8,694 bases of DNA from Deltaproteobacteria bacterium (GCA_019312685.1 JAFDCR010000126.1:1-8694), one strand, 5' to 3'; positions 1-6,517 are shown, counted from the first letter of the stretch. Numbers and translations: made by a program. Notes: generated by a model not told the origin, from the letters alone.

Positions 1-93
1 AAAATTAAAAATAATAAAACAATATTTATTACATGAAAGCTTTGGGGAAATTATATTTCAATACTGCTACTTAACTGAACCTCGTTCCGAACC

Positions 94-99
94 AGGAGG
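94..99 (+). promoter_or_regulatory. Strong ribosome binding site of the 112-aa protein
   Basis: AGGAGG is a perfect Shine-Dalgarno core, six bases before the ATG at 106, and it fixes that start codon. The preceding 93 bases are AT-rich. They hold no other gene start and no promoter I would defend. Confidence 0.85.
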
Positions 100-105
100 C
101 AACGA

Positions 106-444
106 ATGCCAATAAGACACTTTCCAGAAGAGCATGAGAAGTTTGAAATCCAGGCCTACAAGAAACCTAAAAGCTTCAAGCTTCTCAAGGAAACGCATAT
201 TGCGTTTACAGGGTCCCCCCGCAAACATCCTTACGATCCTGATCGGGTCATCCTGATTACCGATCCATACAGCAAGATAACATCCTACTATGAATTCAAA
301 ACCGATGACATCTCATTTGTCGAAGAACTGGTAAACCTGGTAAATATTGACGGCGAAACTGTCCCCATGGCACGAATCTGGGTAAAAAAGAAAAGTATCG
401 GGGCCAGGGCTTCACTTTTTGTAGTTGACGATACAACTCTCTGA
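106..444 (+). CDS. Conserved small protein of unknown function (112 aa)
   Basis: This is a soluble 112-residue protein with no signal peptide, membrane segment or cysteine. It is rich in charged residues and has a basic stretch near residues 17-28. Recognisable points are YDPDRV (about 43-48), ITDPYSK (51-57), YYEFKTDDISFVEEL (61-75) and a C-terminal ARIWVKK segment (89-95). The perfect AGGAGG upstream and the clean reading frame argue that it is real. I do not recognise a catalytic motif. I have a weak, unverified memory that homologues in Desulfobacterota are labelled 'inorganic pyrophosphatase Ppa', but the classical soluble pyrophosphatase signature (D-x-D-P-x-D) is not visible, so I do not assign that function. 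It is followed after 87 bases by the M28 peptidase gene on the same strand and may be co-transcribed with it. Confidence 0.8.
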   Translation: MPIRHFPEEHEKFEIQAYKKPKSFKLLKETHIAFTGSPRKHPYDPDRVILITDPYSKITSYYEFKTDDISFVEELVNLVNIDGETVPMARIWVKKKSIGARASLFVVDDTTL

Positions 445-531
445 AAAACTGCACTTTGACCGGAAAGGGCTTCTGCTTTAGCAGGACCGAGGGTCTTTGT
501 AATCCGGGATTGGACTCCAATGGCTTAAAGA

Positions 532-1536
532 ATGAAACAGGGATTCCGGTTTATTGTTGGTTTATTTACACTCCTCTTCGTTATCTTTCTTACAGTAGTT
601 TATTATGGTGCATCCCTTATGGAGCAAAAATCCTACTCCGGTCACTTCCTGCCCCTTTCAGAAAAGGAAAAAGAGATAAGCTCCAATCTGCGTAAACATG
701 TCTATACGCTGGCCGATGCAATAGGGGAAAGAAATATCTGGAAGCCGGCAAAGCTCAATAGTGCAGCTGAGTATATTGAAGAAAACTGGCAGGCGCAGAA
801 ATACACTGTCCGACGACAGGAATATGATGCACGGGGAGTTCCTGTATTCAACCTTGAGATTGAAATCCCGGGTGTTTCCAAGACAGATGAGATAATTGTA
901 ATTGGAGCCCATTACGATTCCGTGCATGGTTGTCCCGGCGCCAATGACAACGGTTCGGGTGTTGCTGCCCTGCTGGAGATTTCACGCCTGCTGGCCAGTC
1001 AAAAACATTCCAGAACAATACGTCTGGTAGCCTTCACCAATGAAGAGCCTCCCTTTTTTCTGCGCCGGGATATGGGGAGCAAGGTCTATGCCTCCAGGGC
1101 CCGCAAGCGCAATGACAATATCGTCGCAATGCTGTCCCTTGAAACTATGGGGTATTATTCTGAGAAGCCATGCAGCCAAAAGTATCCTTTTCCTTTCAGT
1201 TTTTTCTACCCCCATACTGCAAACTTCATCGGATTTGTCGGCAACCTGCGCTCCCGTCAGCTCGTAAAACAAAGCCTGGCTGCATTCCGGCGTCATACGA
1301 AATTCCCTTCTGAAGGTACTTCGGCCCCGGGATGGATAACCGGCATAGGCTGGTCCGATCACTGGTCTTTCTGGAGCCAAGGTTACAGAGCCATCATGGT
1401 CACGGATACCGCTTTATTCAGATATGATTATTATCACACCTCTCAGGACACGCCTGAAAAAGTTGATTATGACCGCTTGGCCAGGGTAACTAAGGGGCTG
1501 TCCCAGGTTGTCATTGAACTTGCCAATTCGAAATAG
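532..1536 (+). CDS. Membrane-anchored M28-family zinc peptidase
   Basis: The product is a 334-aa metallo-aminopeptidase-like protein. Residues 6-27 form a single hydrophobic N-terminal segment, so the catalytic domain is probably anchored in the inner membrane and faces the periplasm. The M28 two-zinc site is complete: H127 and D129 in HYDS, D139 in GANDNGSG, the E171-E172 pair after TN (catalytic base plus ligand), E204 in LETMGYY, and H302 in YYHTSQDTPEKVDY. WSDHWSFW (274-281) and AIMVTDTA (287-294) are also typical of the family. M28 enzymes usually remove N-terminal residues from peptides; this one's substrate cannot be read from the sequence. The ATG at 532 is the first sensible start and has only a weak AAAG upstream. 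The metallo-hydrolase gene follows after 54 bases, so an operon is likely. Glutaminyl cyclase-like activity cannot be excluded from motifs alone. Confidence 0.92.
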   Translation: MKQGFRFIVGLFTLLFVIFLTVVYYGASLMEQKSYSGHFLPLSEKEKEISSNLRKHVYTLADAIGERNIWKPAKLNSAAEYIEENWQAQKYTVRRQEYDARGVPVFNLEIEIPGVSKTDEIIVIGAHYDSVHGCPGANDNGSGVAALLEISRLLASQKHSRTIRLVAFTNEEPPFFLRRDMGSKVYASRARKRNDNIVAMLSLETMGYYSEKPCSQKYPFPFSFFYPHTANFIGFVGNLRSRQLVKQSLAAFRRHTKFPSEGTSAPGWITGIGWSDHWSFWSQGYRAIMVTDTALFRYDYYHTSQDTPEKVDYDRLARVTKGLSQVVIELANSK

Positions 1537-1576
1537 CTTCATTATAACCTTTTGTGGCTTTTATAAATCGTCATAT

Positions 1577-1582
1577 AAGGAA
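1577..1582 (+). promoter_or_regulatory. Ribosome binding site of the MBL-fold hydrolase
   Basis: AAGGAA lies eight bases before the ATG at 1591 and supports that start. No clear terminator or promoter separates this gene from the peptidase gene, which fits co-transcription. Confidence 0.6.
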
Positions 1583-1590
1583 AAATTATT

Positions 1591-2355
1591 ATGCAAATCC
1601 ACTTTCTTGGAGTCGGGGAAGCCTGTGACGGCAACCAGCCGAACACTTCAATCCTGTTGAGGAACGAAACAGATGAAAAAGCAGGCCGGATTCTGCTTGA
1701 CTGCGGCTTCAGCGTCCCCCACAGTTTTCTTTCTTTAAATCCTCCGGCAGAAGAACTCGATGTTCTCTGGATTTCACATTTTCATGGAGACCACTTTCTG
1801 GGGACACCTCTTCTGCTTCTCTGGTTCTGGGAAATGAACCGTTCCAGACCTCTCAATCTAATCGGACCGCCGGGCATTAAAATGAAAATCGAACAGGCCA
1901 TGGATCTGGCATATCCGAACTTCAGGAACCGGCTTCAGTTTCCTTTGTTATTTCATGAAATCAAACCTGGAGAACAGCTCCGCGTAGCCGCATGCTCCTG
2001 GAATGCAGCTTATAACGAACATTCCCAACCATGCTTGTCAGTTCGGGTTGAAATCCAAGATAAAGCCATTTTTTACAGCGGCGACGGCCGTCCGACTCCC
2101 ATGACACTGGCACTTGCTACCGGTTGCGACATCATCATCCATGAGGCTTACGGATTTGAAGACTTGGTACCCGGCCATGGCTCTATCAGAGCCTGTCTTG
2201 ATTTCGCCCGGAAGTCAAACGTAAAACAGTTGGCGCTGGTGCATATGCAGCGGGATGTTCGCCTGCAGTGCGATGCTGCCTTAATAAAATTCCAGAAGGA
2301 CTACAGGGATGTACATATTATTTTACCGGAACAGAACAGCACAATGTCACTGTAA
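1591..2355 (+). CDS. MBL-fold metallo-hydrolase, RNase Z-like
   Basis: The product is a 254-aa cytosolic protein of the metallo-beta-lactamase fold. The metal-binding signature is intact: SHFHGDH (H63, H65, D67, H68), H144 in YNEHSQP, D165 in YSGDGRP, and H218 in LVHMQRD. HEAYG (184-188) followed by GHGSI (195-199) resembles the HEAT...HST region of the RNase Z/ElaC branch, which places it nearer to that group than to the lactamases or glyoxalases. It is shorter than bacterial RNase Z (usually about 300 aa) and I see no clear exosite arm for tRNA. Genuine tRNA 3'-processing is therefore uncertain, and a different phosphoesterase activity is equally possible. The gene sits 54 bases after the M28 peptidase gene on the same strand. 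The next plus-strand gene has its own promoter. The fold call is firm; the substrate is unknown. Confidence 0.9.
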   Translation: MQIHFLGVGEACDGNQPNTSILLRNETDEKAGRILLDCGFSVPHSFLSLNPPAEELDVLWISHFHGDHFLGTPLLLLWFWEMNRSRPLNLIGPPGIKMKIEQAMDLAYPNFRNRLQFPLLFHEIKPGEQLRVAACSWNAAYNEHSQPCLSVRVEIQDKAIFYSGDGRPTPMTLALATGCDIIIHEAYGFEDLVPGHGSIRACLDFARKSNVKQLALVHMQRDVRLQCDAALIKFQKDYRDVHIILPEQNSTMSL

Positions 2356-2415
2356 TTTATATAACTGTCCTGTAGATGTAATTTCTAAACCTCCGGGATG
2401 AATGTTTTTTCGTCC

Positions 2416-2445
2416 TTGACACCTGTAACTGTTCTAAATTATGGT
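2416..2445 (+). promoter_or_regulatory. Candidate sigma70 promoter for the SH3-domain gene
   Basis: A perfect TTGACA (2416-2421) is followed after 18 bases by TATGGT (2440-2445, four of six consensus bases). Transcription would start near 2452. That gives a leader of about 200 bases carrying the two hairpins at 2488-2520 and 2549-2590. It lies in the 295-base gap between the hydrolase and SH3 genes. Apart from these elements and the start-site region I see nothing else in that gap. Confidence 0.5.
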
Positions 2446-2487
2446 ACTTATTTGCTATAGCATCTCTTCGGGCACAAAAAAAATATT

Positions 2488-2520
2488 GAAGCTCCCCGCA
2501 GCTTGCTGCGGGGAATCTTC
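2488..2520. repeat. REP-like hairpin 1 (GC-rich inverted repeat)
   Basis: The arms CCCCGCAGC (2494-2502) and GCTGCGGGG (2505-2513) pair perfectly across a TT centre. The flanking GAAG (2488-2491) and CTTC (2517-2520) extend the stem. It is unlike the AT-rich surroundings. No T-tract follows on the plus strand, so it is not a normal terminator for the upstream gene. Its reverse complement matches hairpin 2 at 17 of 20 core positions. Confidence 0.75.
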
Positions 2521-2548
2521 TACGTAAGGAAGTTGACTTTATTAAATT

Positions 2549-2590
2549 CGCTCGCTAACCCCGCGGCAAGCCGCGAGGAATGCGCTCGCT
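2549..2590. repeat. REP-like hairpin 2, flanked by CGCTCGCT direct repeats
   Basis: The arms CCCCGCGGC (2559-2567) and GCCGCGAGG (2570-2578) pair around an AA centre with one C-A mismatch (2561/2576). The octamer CGCTCGCT occurs on both sides (2549-2556 and 2583-2590) in the same orientation. The core is an inverted copy of hairpin 1, so the pair resembles a REP/BIME or small MITE unit. No transposase gene is present in the window. Confidence 0.7.
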
Positions 2591-2650
2591 TATCGTGTTC
2601 AATATGTAGAGATCGTTCTGTAAGATCGGATTATATCTGGGGGGCATTCA

Positions 2651-3364
2651 ATGCGTTACATTGCCATATTGTTTCTATTGGTTACAAGTACTGCAGGTGT
2701 TTTAGTGCTGCCGGCTGCTGCAGATACACGCTATGTCAGCGACCAGCTGATAATAACCTTGCGGCAGGGGAAGTCGACGCAACACAAGATATTAAAAACC
2801 CTGAAGACCGGAACCCAAATGGAAGTGCTTGAAGAGGGGGATACATACCTGAGGGTCAGAACAGAAGACGGCACTGAGGGATATGTCCTGCGCCAGTATA
2901 TAAGCTCAAAACCACCCGATACACTCCGGATAAATGAGCTGGAAACCGAAAACAGCCAGCTGACATTACAAAATAAAGAACTGCAGAAAACACAAAAAAA
3001 CCTTGAAAACCAACTCAAAGCAGTCGAGGAAAAATATGCCCTTGAGTTGTCTGACTGGACTGCTAAATCTTCTGCAATAGAGCAAAGCCTTGCAGAGGCC
3101 CTGAGTAATGAGCAAATATTATCTGAAAAATACAACACCCTTGTCAGCCAGGCAGAAAACGTCATAAAGATAACGAGGGAAAGAGAAGAATTCCTCAAGG
3201 AAAACAATAAGCTGAAAGCAGAAATTAATGAACTCAGGGCGAAAATTAAAAAAATAGCTAATTTAAGAATGATAAAATGGTTTCTGGCAGGTGGCGGGGT
3301 TTTCTTATTCGGCTGGATTGCAGGGAAAATCTCCAGAAAAAAAAGAAGAAACCGGCTGGAATAA
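2651..3364 (+). CDS. YgiM-like SH3-domain protein with coiled coil and C-terminal membrane anchor
   Basis: This 237-aa envelope protein has four parts. A cleavable-looking signal peptide covers residues 1-24, ending in AAAD. A bacterial SH3 domain covers about 27-86, with TLRQGKSTQHKIL, VLEEGDTYLRVR and GTEGYVLRQYI. A long charged heptad coiled coil runs from about 92 to 203. A transmembrane helix at about 209-225 is followed by a basic tail (KISRKKRRNRLE). This order matches the SH3-and-anchor family (YgiM type, TIGR04211), so the SH3 and coiled-coil parts should be periplasmic with the anchor in the inner membrane. The cellular role of the family is not established; cell-wall association is an inference from bacterial SH3 domains. 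The ATG at 2651 follows a run of six G at 2639-2644, an atypical Shine-Dalgarno with six-base spacing. The gene appears monocistronic, with its own promoter and a downstream hairpin. Confidence 0.88.
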   Translation: MRYIAILFLLVTSTAGVLVLPAAADTRYVSDQLIITLRQGKSTQHKILKTLKTGTQMEVLEEGDTYLRVRTEDGTEGYVLRQYISSKPPDTLRINELETENSQLTLQNKELQKTQKNLENQLKAVEEKYALELSDWTAKSSAIEQSLAEALSNEQILSEKYNTLVSQAENVIKITREREEFLKENNKLKAEINELRAKIKKIANLRMIKWFLAGGGVFLFGWIAGKISRKKRRNRLE

Positions 3365-3442
3365 AGATCTTTGCATTCAAATCAACCACGGATGAGCTGT
3401 TTGGTCTTAATATAAAGAATGCAGTAAAAACTACTAACTAAT

Positions 3443-3470
3443 TGCTGCTTCGGGCAGTATTCTTTTAGTT
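3443..3470 (+). terminator. Candidate rho-independent terminator after the SH3 gene
   Basis: TGCTGC (3443-3448) can pair with GCAGTA (3454-3459) around a TTCGG loop, with one G-T wobble. A T-rich stretch (TTCTTTTAGTT) follows. It lies in the 109-base convergent gap between the SH3 gene and the minus-strand desulfurase gene and could serve the plus-strand transcript. The short stem makes it a moderate candidate. Confidence 0.45.
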
Positions 3471-3473
3471 GTC

Positions 3474-4628
3474 CTAAACCGCCACCCCTTGCCGTGACTT
3501 TGCCACAATACCGGGGAGCATATCACAGAAAACAGCAACTTCCCGGCTTGTGTTGAATCTGCTCAGACTGATACGAAGGGTTCCGTGGATATGGGTTTCC
3601 GGTACCGCCATGGCCCGCAATACATGAGAAGGATCAAGGTCACCGCTGTGGCAGGCCGAATGCGCCGAGACAGCAACCCCCCTCTCATCCAGCTCCTGCA
3701 CCATCGCTCCGGAAGCACAGTTTTTAAAACTTACATTCAGTGTATTGGGCAATCGAGGTTGTCCGGCACCATTGACAATTGCTTCGTCAATTTCCTGCAG
3801 GATGCGTTCCTGCATGGTATCGCGCAGGCTGCGGATCTCTGAATTGCCTTTTGCGAGATGTTTGCCGGCCAATTCACAGGCCTGTCCCAGCCCAACAATA
3901 CCGGAAACGTTCTCGGTTCCGGCCCGGTGGTCCATTTCCTGACCGGCCCCCATGATCATTTTTATAAAAGGGGCGGTCCTTCTGACATACAGGGCTCCAC
4001 TGCCTTTGGGACCATGCAGCTTGTGGGCCGCGACCGCAAGATAATCTATATTCAAATTTTCCAGGTTGACCGGTTCCTTTCCTACCAGCTGAACAGCATC
4101 ACAGAGAAAAAGGGTTTTCTTGTCACCGCAGATTGCACCTATCTCCTCAATGGGGAAGATAACGCCGCTTTCATTATTGGCGCCCATTAGGGTCACCAGG
4201 GCGGTATCAGACCGGATACCTTCAGCCAGTTGTTGGAGGTCAAGGGAACCGTCCCGGCCCACGGGCAGTAATTCAATGGTATAACCGAACCTCTGCTGGA
4301 GAAACTCAAGGGGTTGCAGGATTGAAGCGTGTTCAACTACAGAGGAAATGATATGTTTTCTTTCAGGAAAGGCTGAAACAGCGCTCCAGATAGCGGTATT
4401 GTTTGCCTCGGTGCCGCCGCTGGTGAAAAATATCCTTTTCGGCGGACAGTTAAGCAGACCTGCGACCTGCTCCCGGGCTTTATTTATTCCTGCAAGAGCC
4501 TGTTCCCCGAACCAATGCCCGCTTGAGGGATTGCCGAAAAGCTCATCATTGAGATATGGAAGCATTGCCTCACGTACAGCAGGGTCCAAAGGTGTCGTGG
4601 CATTATTATCGAAATAGATTCGTTCCAT
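3474..4628 (-). CDS. nifS: Cysteine desulfurase, NifS/IscS type
   Basis: The product is a 384-aa PLP enzyme that removes sulfur from L-cysteine as a protein-bound persulfide for Fe-S cluster assembly. The N-terminus (YFDNNATTPLDP) is diagnostic. PLP-site residues visible are TSGGTEANN (69-77), H100 in VVEHAS, D177 and Q180 in CDAVQ, and the Schiff-base lysine K203 in AAHKLHGPKG. RAGTEN (235-240) is the conserved arginine/threonine segment. The catalytic cysteine is C326 in SAHSACHSGDLDPSHVL. The length and the loop before LDPSHVL place it in group I (NifS/IscS), not SufS. The ACHSG loop differs from the usual GSACTSG and recalls selenocysteine-lyase-type loops. It lies 109 bases downstream of nadA on the same strand, with no scaffold gene beside it, so maturation of NadA's cluster is the likely job. 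The start is ATG with a weak GGGT upstream. Whether it also serves general Fe-S assembly cannot be told. Confidence 0.93.
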   Translation of the reverse strand: MERIYFDNNATTPLDPAVREAMLPYLNDELFGNPSSGHWFGEQALAGINKAREQVAGLLNCPPKRIFFTSGGTEANNTAIWSAVSAFPERKHIISSVVEHASILQPLEFLQQRFGYTIELLPVGRDGSLDLQQLAEGIRSDTALVTLMGANNESGVIFPIEEIGAICGDKKTLFLCDAVQLVGKEPVNLENLNIDYLAVAAHKLHGPKGSGALYVRRTAPFIKMIMGAGQEMDHRAGTENVSGIVGLGQACELAGKHLAKGNSEIRSLRDTMQERILQEIDEAIVNGAGQPRLPNTLNVSFKNCASGAMVQELDERGVAVSAHSACHSGDLDPSHVLRAMAVPETHIHGTLRISLSRFNTSREVAVFCDMLPGIVAKSRQGVAV

Positions 4629-4737
4629 ATTTTACCCATTCTTGTAATTGGCCTTAACAGAATAAACCTGAAATGCGGTATACGTATAGAGAAATTACGC
4701 AACCTTAGATATCCAAAGAAATCAACCGTTACGGCTG

Positions 4738-5847
4738 TTATATTTCAAGCATCCTGTCCAGGGCGATCCTGGCAAGTTTTGCGGTATCGGGATCAACTGT
4801 AATCTGATTTTTTACTTCATTCTTTACAAGATTGTCCAGAACCCAGAGGAGATACTTGGGTTTTATCCTGTACATAGTTGAACAGAGACACTGAAACGGT
4901 GAAAGAGAGTGAATTTCCTTGTCAGGGTTAAGCCTGGCAAGCCTGTTTACCAGGTTTATTTCTGTCCCTATGGCCCATTTCGAACCGGGAGGCGAACCGG
5001 AGACAGCTTTTATGATATTTTCTGTTGAACCGTACTGGTCTGAAGCGGAAACCACCTCACGCCTGCATTCAGGATGAACTATTATCTTCATCTCCGAATC
5101 TTTTTCGCGCCACATCCTGACATGGGCCGCGCTAAACTGCATATGGACCGTACAATAGCCGTTCCATAAGATAACTTTAGCCCTTTTTAAAGCATCTGCA
5201 GTGTTGCCGCCCAAATGCAGATCACGTTTCCAGAGAATAATCTCTTCCGGTTTTATTCCTAAAGCAACAGCTGAATTTCTTCCGAGGTGTTCGTCGGGGA
5301 AAAAAAAGACCCTGTCGCCCCGCTCCAGGGCCCAGGTCAACACCCTTTCGGCATTGGAAGAGGTACAGACCGAACCGTGATGCTCTCCGACAAATGCCTT
5401 TATTGCCGCGGATGAGTTAACATAGGTAACCGGAATGATACGGCTGGTATCGACAACATCATCCAACTCCTTCCAAGCCCAGCTTACTTCATCCAAAGTG
5501 GCCATATCTGCCATGGGACATCCGGCTCTGAGGTCAGGAAGCATCACCGCCTGGTTGTCACCGGTCAGGATATCAGCCGATTCCGCCATAAAATGAACAC
5601 CGCAGAAAACGATATAGGGTTTATCTTTACAGGCTGCCGCATGTTTCGCCAATTTAAGGGAGTCTCCCGTCATATCGGCAAACTGGTATACTGATTCCTG
5701 TTGGTAGTGATGGCAGAGAATCAGGAGTTTCTCCCCCAGCTCCAACTTCCGGGCAGCTATACGCTCTGTCAGGACATCTTCTGGCTGCGCATGAAATTCA
5801 GTCCCAATATCAACCTGCTGCAGTTCCACGGTATGAATCTTACTCAA
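4738..5847 (-). CDS. nadA: Quinolinate synthase A
   Basis: NadA condenses iminoaspartate (from NadB) with dihydroxyacetone phosphate to give quinolinate, the precursor of NAD. The 369-aa product has the three cluster cysteines expected of the longer, Bacillus-like form: C110 in LRAGCPMADM, C232 in NGYCTVHM, and C320 in PFQCLCSTMYRI. These would hold a [4Fe-4S] cluster with one open iron site. LCHHYQQ (44-50), FADMTGDSL (56-64), FCGVHFMAESADIL (81-94) and FPDEHLGRN (183-191) are typical active-site segments. The start codon is TTG; an in-frame TAA lies two codons upstream, and GTG at codon 7 is the only close alternative. No good Shine-Dalgarno is seen for either. The gene sits 62 bases after the HPF-cold-shock gene and 109 before nifS on the same strand. 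nadB and nadC are not in the window. Confidence 0.95.
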   Translation of the reverse strand: MSKIHTVELQQVDIGTEFHAQPEDVLTERIAARKLELGEKLLILCHHYQQESVYQFADMTGDSLKLAKHAAACKDKPYIVFCGVHFMAESADILTGDNQAVMLPDLRAGCPMADMATLDEVSWAWKELDDVVDTSRIIPVTYVNSSAAIKAFVGEHHGSVCTSSNAERVLTWALERGDRVFFFPDEHLGRNSAVALGIKPEEIILWKRDLHLGGNTADALKRAKVILWNGYCTVHMQFSAAHVRMWREKDSEMKIIVHPECRREVVSASDQYGSTENIIKAVSGSPPGSKWAIGTEINLVNRLARLNPDKEIHSLSPFQCLCSTMYRIKPKYLLWVLDNLVKNEVKNQITVDPDTAKLARIALDRMLEI

Positions 5848-5909
5848 TTTTAATTAATCAACAAATCAGGCTTCTGTTTACCTCATTTGGATATATTTAT
5901 GATACCGGT

Positions 5910-6446
5910 TTATTTGGCCAGTTTAACCCAGGCGGCGCAGGGCCCCTTATCGCCCTGTCCTTCACCAAATCTAACACCATCCCCTTCCGACAACTGGTTC
6001 ATGGTGACATCTTTCAATGCATTTTCATGAAAGTAAATCTCCTGGCCCTGAGGCGTAACGATAAAGCCATAAGATTCGTAAGGAAACAAGCTTTTTACAA
6101 CCCCTTCCCCGCCGGTTCCTTTGGCTGTTTCCGGCTGCATCTTAAAAGACTGCCGTCTCTTGCGCTGCTGTTCCTTTACCTGCAGGCCGAGAGTGTTGAA
6201 TGCATCCACCAGCAGTGTAACAACCTTTTCCCCTTTTCTTTTCACAACCACTGTATCGTTTGGGATAGTAGCCATCAATCTCACTTCATACCCACCCTCT
6301 CTATGAGAAGATGTGCTCTCAATTGTCACGCGCAAATTATGAATAAAACCCGCATGATGTCTGTCAAGTCGCGCTTTCTCTTCATCAACTTTATCCTGCC
6401 AAACTTTTCTTATTTCCAGATTACGGGCTTCAACCTGTAGTTCCAT
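5910..6446 (-). CDS. HPF/RaiA-family ribosome-associated protein fused to a cold-shock domain
   Basis: This 178-aa cytosolic protein has two domains. Residues 1 to about 95 resemble the S30AE (HPF/RaiA/YfiA) fold: MELQVEARNLEIRK, a helix around 15-32, the strand FIHNLRVTIES (34-44), GGYEVRLMATIPND (51-64) and the helix TLLVDAFNTLGLQVKE (77-92). A basic linker follows (about 92-112). Residues 113-178 form a cold-shock OB fold with RNP1 YGFIV (126-130) and RNP2 EIYFHENAL (136-144). HPF proteins bind the decoding centre of idle ribosomes, and cold-shock domains bind single-stranded RNA, so the fusion should act on ribosomes or mRNA under stress. That is inference. The ATG is fixed by a strong GGAGGAG just upstream. 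It is the first gene of the minus-strand run leading into nadA and nifS and diverges from metF. Confidence 0.88.
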   Translation of the reverse strand: MELQVEARNLEIRKVWQDKVDEEKARLDRHHAGFIHNLRVTIESTSSHREGGYEVRLMATIPNDTVVVKRKGEKVVTLLVDAFNTLGLQVKEQQRKRRQSFKMQPETAKGTGGEGVVKSLFPYESYGFIVTPQGQEIYFHENALKDVTMNQLSEGDGVRFGEGQGDKGPCAAWVKLAK

Positions 6447-6450
6447 CTAG

Positions 6451-6457
6451 CTCCTCC
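6451..6457 (-). promoter_or_regulatory. Strong ribosome binding site of the HPF-cold-shock gene
   Basis: On the minus strand GGAGGAG ends four bases before the ATG at 6446. It is the strongest Shine-Dalgarno on that strand and contrasts with the poor sites of nadA and nifS downstream. Confidence 0.8.
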
Positions 6458-6517
6458 ATAAATAATTAAACAATATTAAAATGCGCCCTAAACACGCGTT
6501 TTTTAACTGCGCTGTAT

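Noticed and set aside
509..521. ATTGG/CCAAT hairpin just before the M28 peptidase start
   Set aside because: A five-pair stem without any conserved companion is too weak to claim as a regulatory element.
982..1380. Minus-strand 132-codon frame inside the M28 peptidase gene
   Set aside because: It is fully antisense to a gene with intact catalytic motifs and shows no motif of its own.
2476..2513. Hairpin 1 with its adjacent A8 run read as a minus-strand rho-independent terminator
   Set aside because: On the minus strand a T-run does follow the stem, but no minus-strand gene ends nearby, and the sequence matches hairpin 2 as a repeat.
2503..2832. Plus-strand 109-codon frame beginning in hairpin 1 and running into the SH3 gene
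   Set aside because: It starts inside a structured repeat, has no ribosome site and overlaps the well-supported SH3 gene in another frame.
2731..3207. Minus-strand 158-codon frame opposite the SH3 gene
   Set aside because: The serine/phenylalanine-rich translation is the antisense image of the coiled-coil codons; it has no ribosome site and no recognisable domain.
4679..4688. Perfect palindrome TATACGTATA between nadA and nifS
   Set aside because: Ten bases of mostly AT are expected by chance in this composition; there is no second copy and no clear promoter context.
4724..4736. Small inverted repeat just after the nadA stop as a terminator
   Set aside because: The stem has only about five pairs with a wobble, and the following tract (GATTTCTTTGG) is not a proper T-run, so read-through into nifS is likely.
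6027..6440. Plus-strand 137-codon frame opposite the HPF-cold-shock gene
   Set aside because: It is antisense to a two-domain protein with a strong ribosome site; its translation has no recognisable domain.
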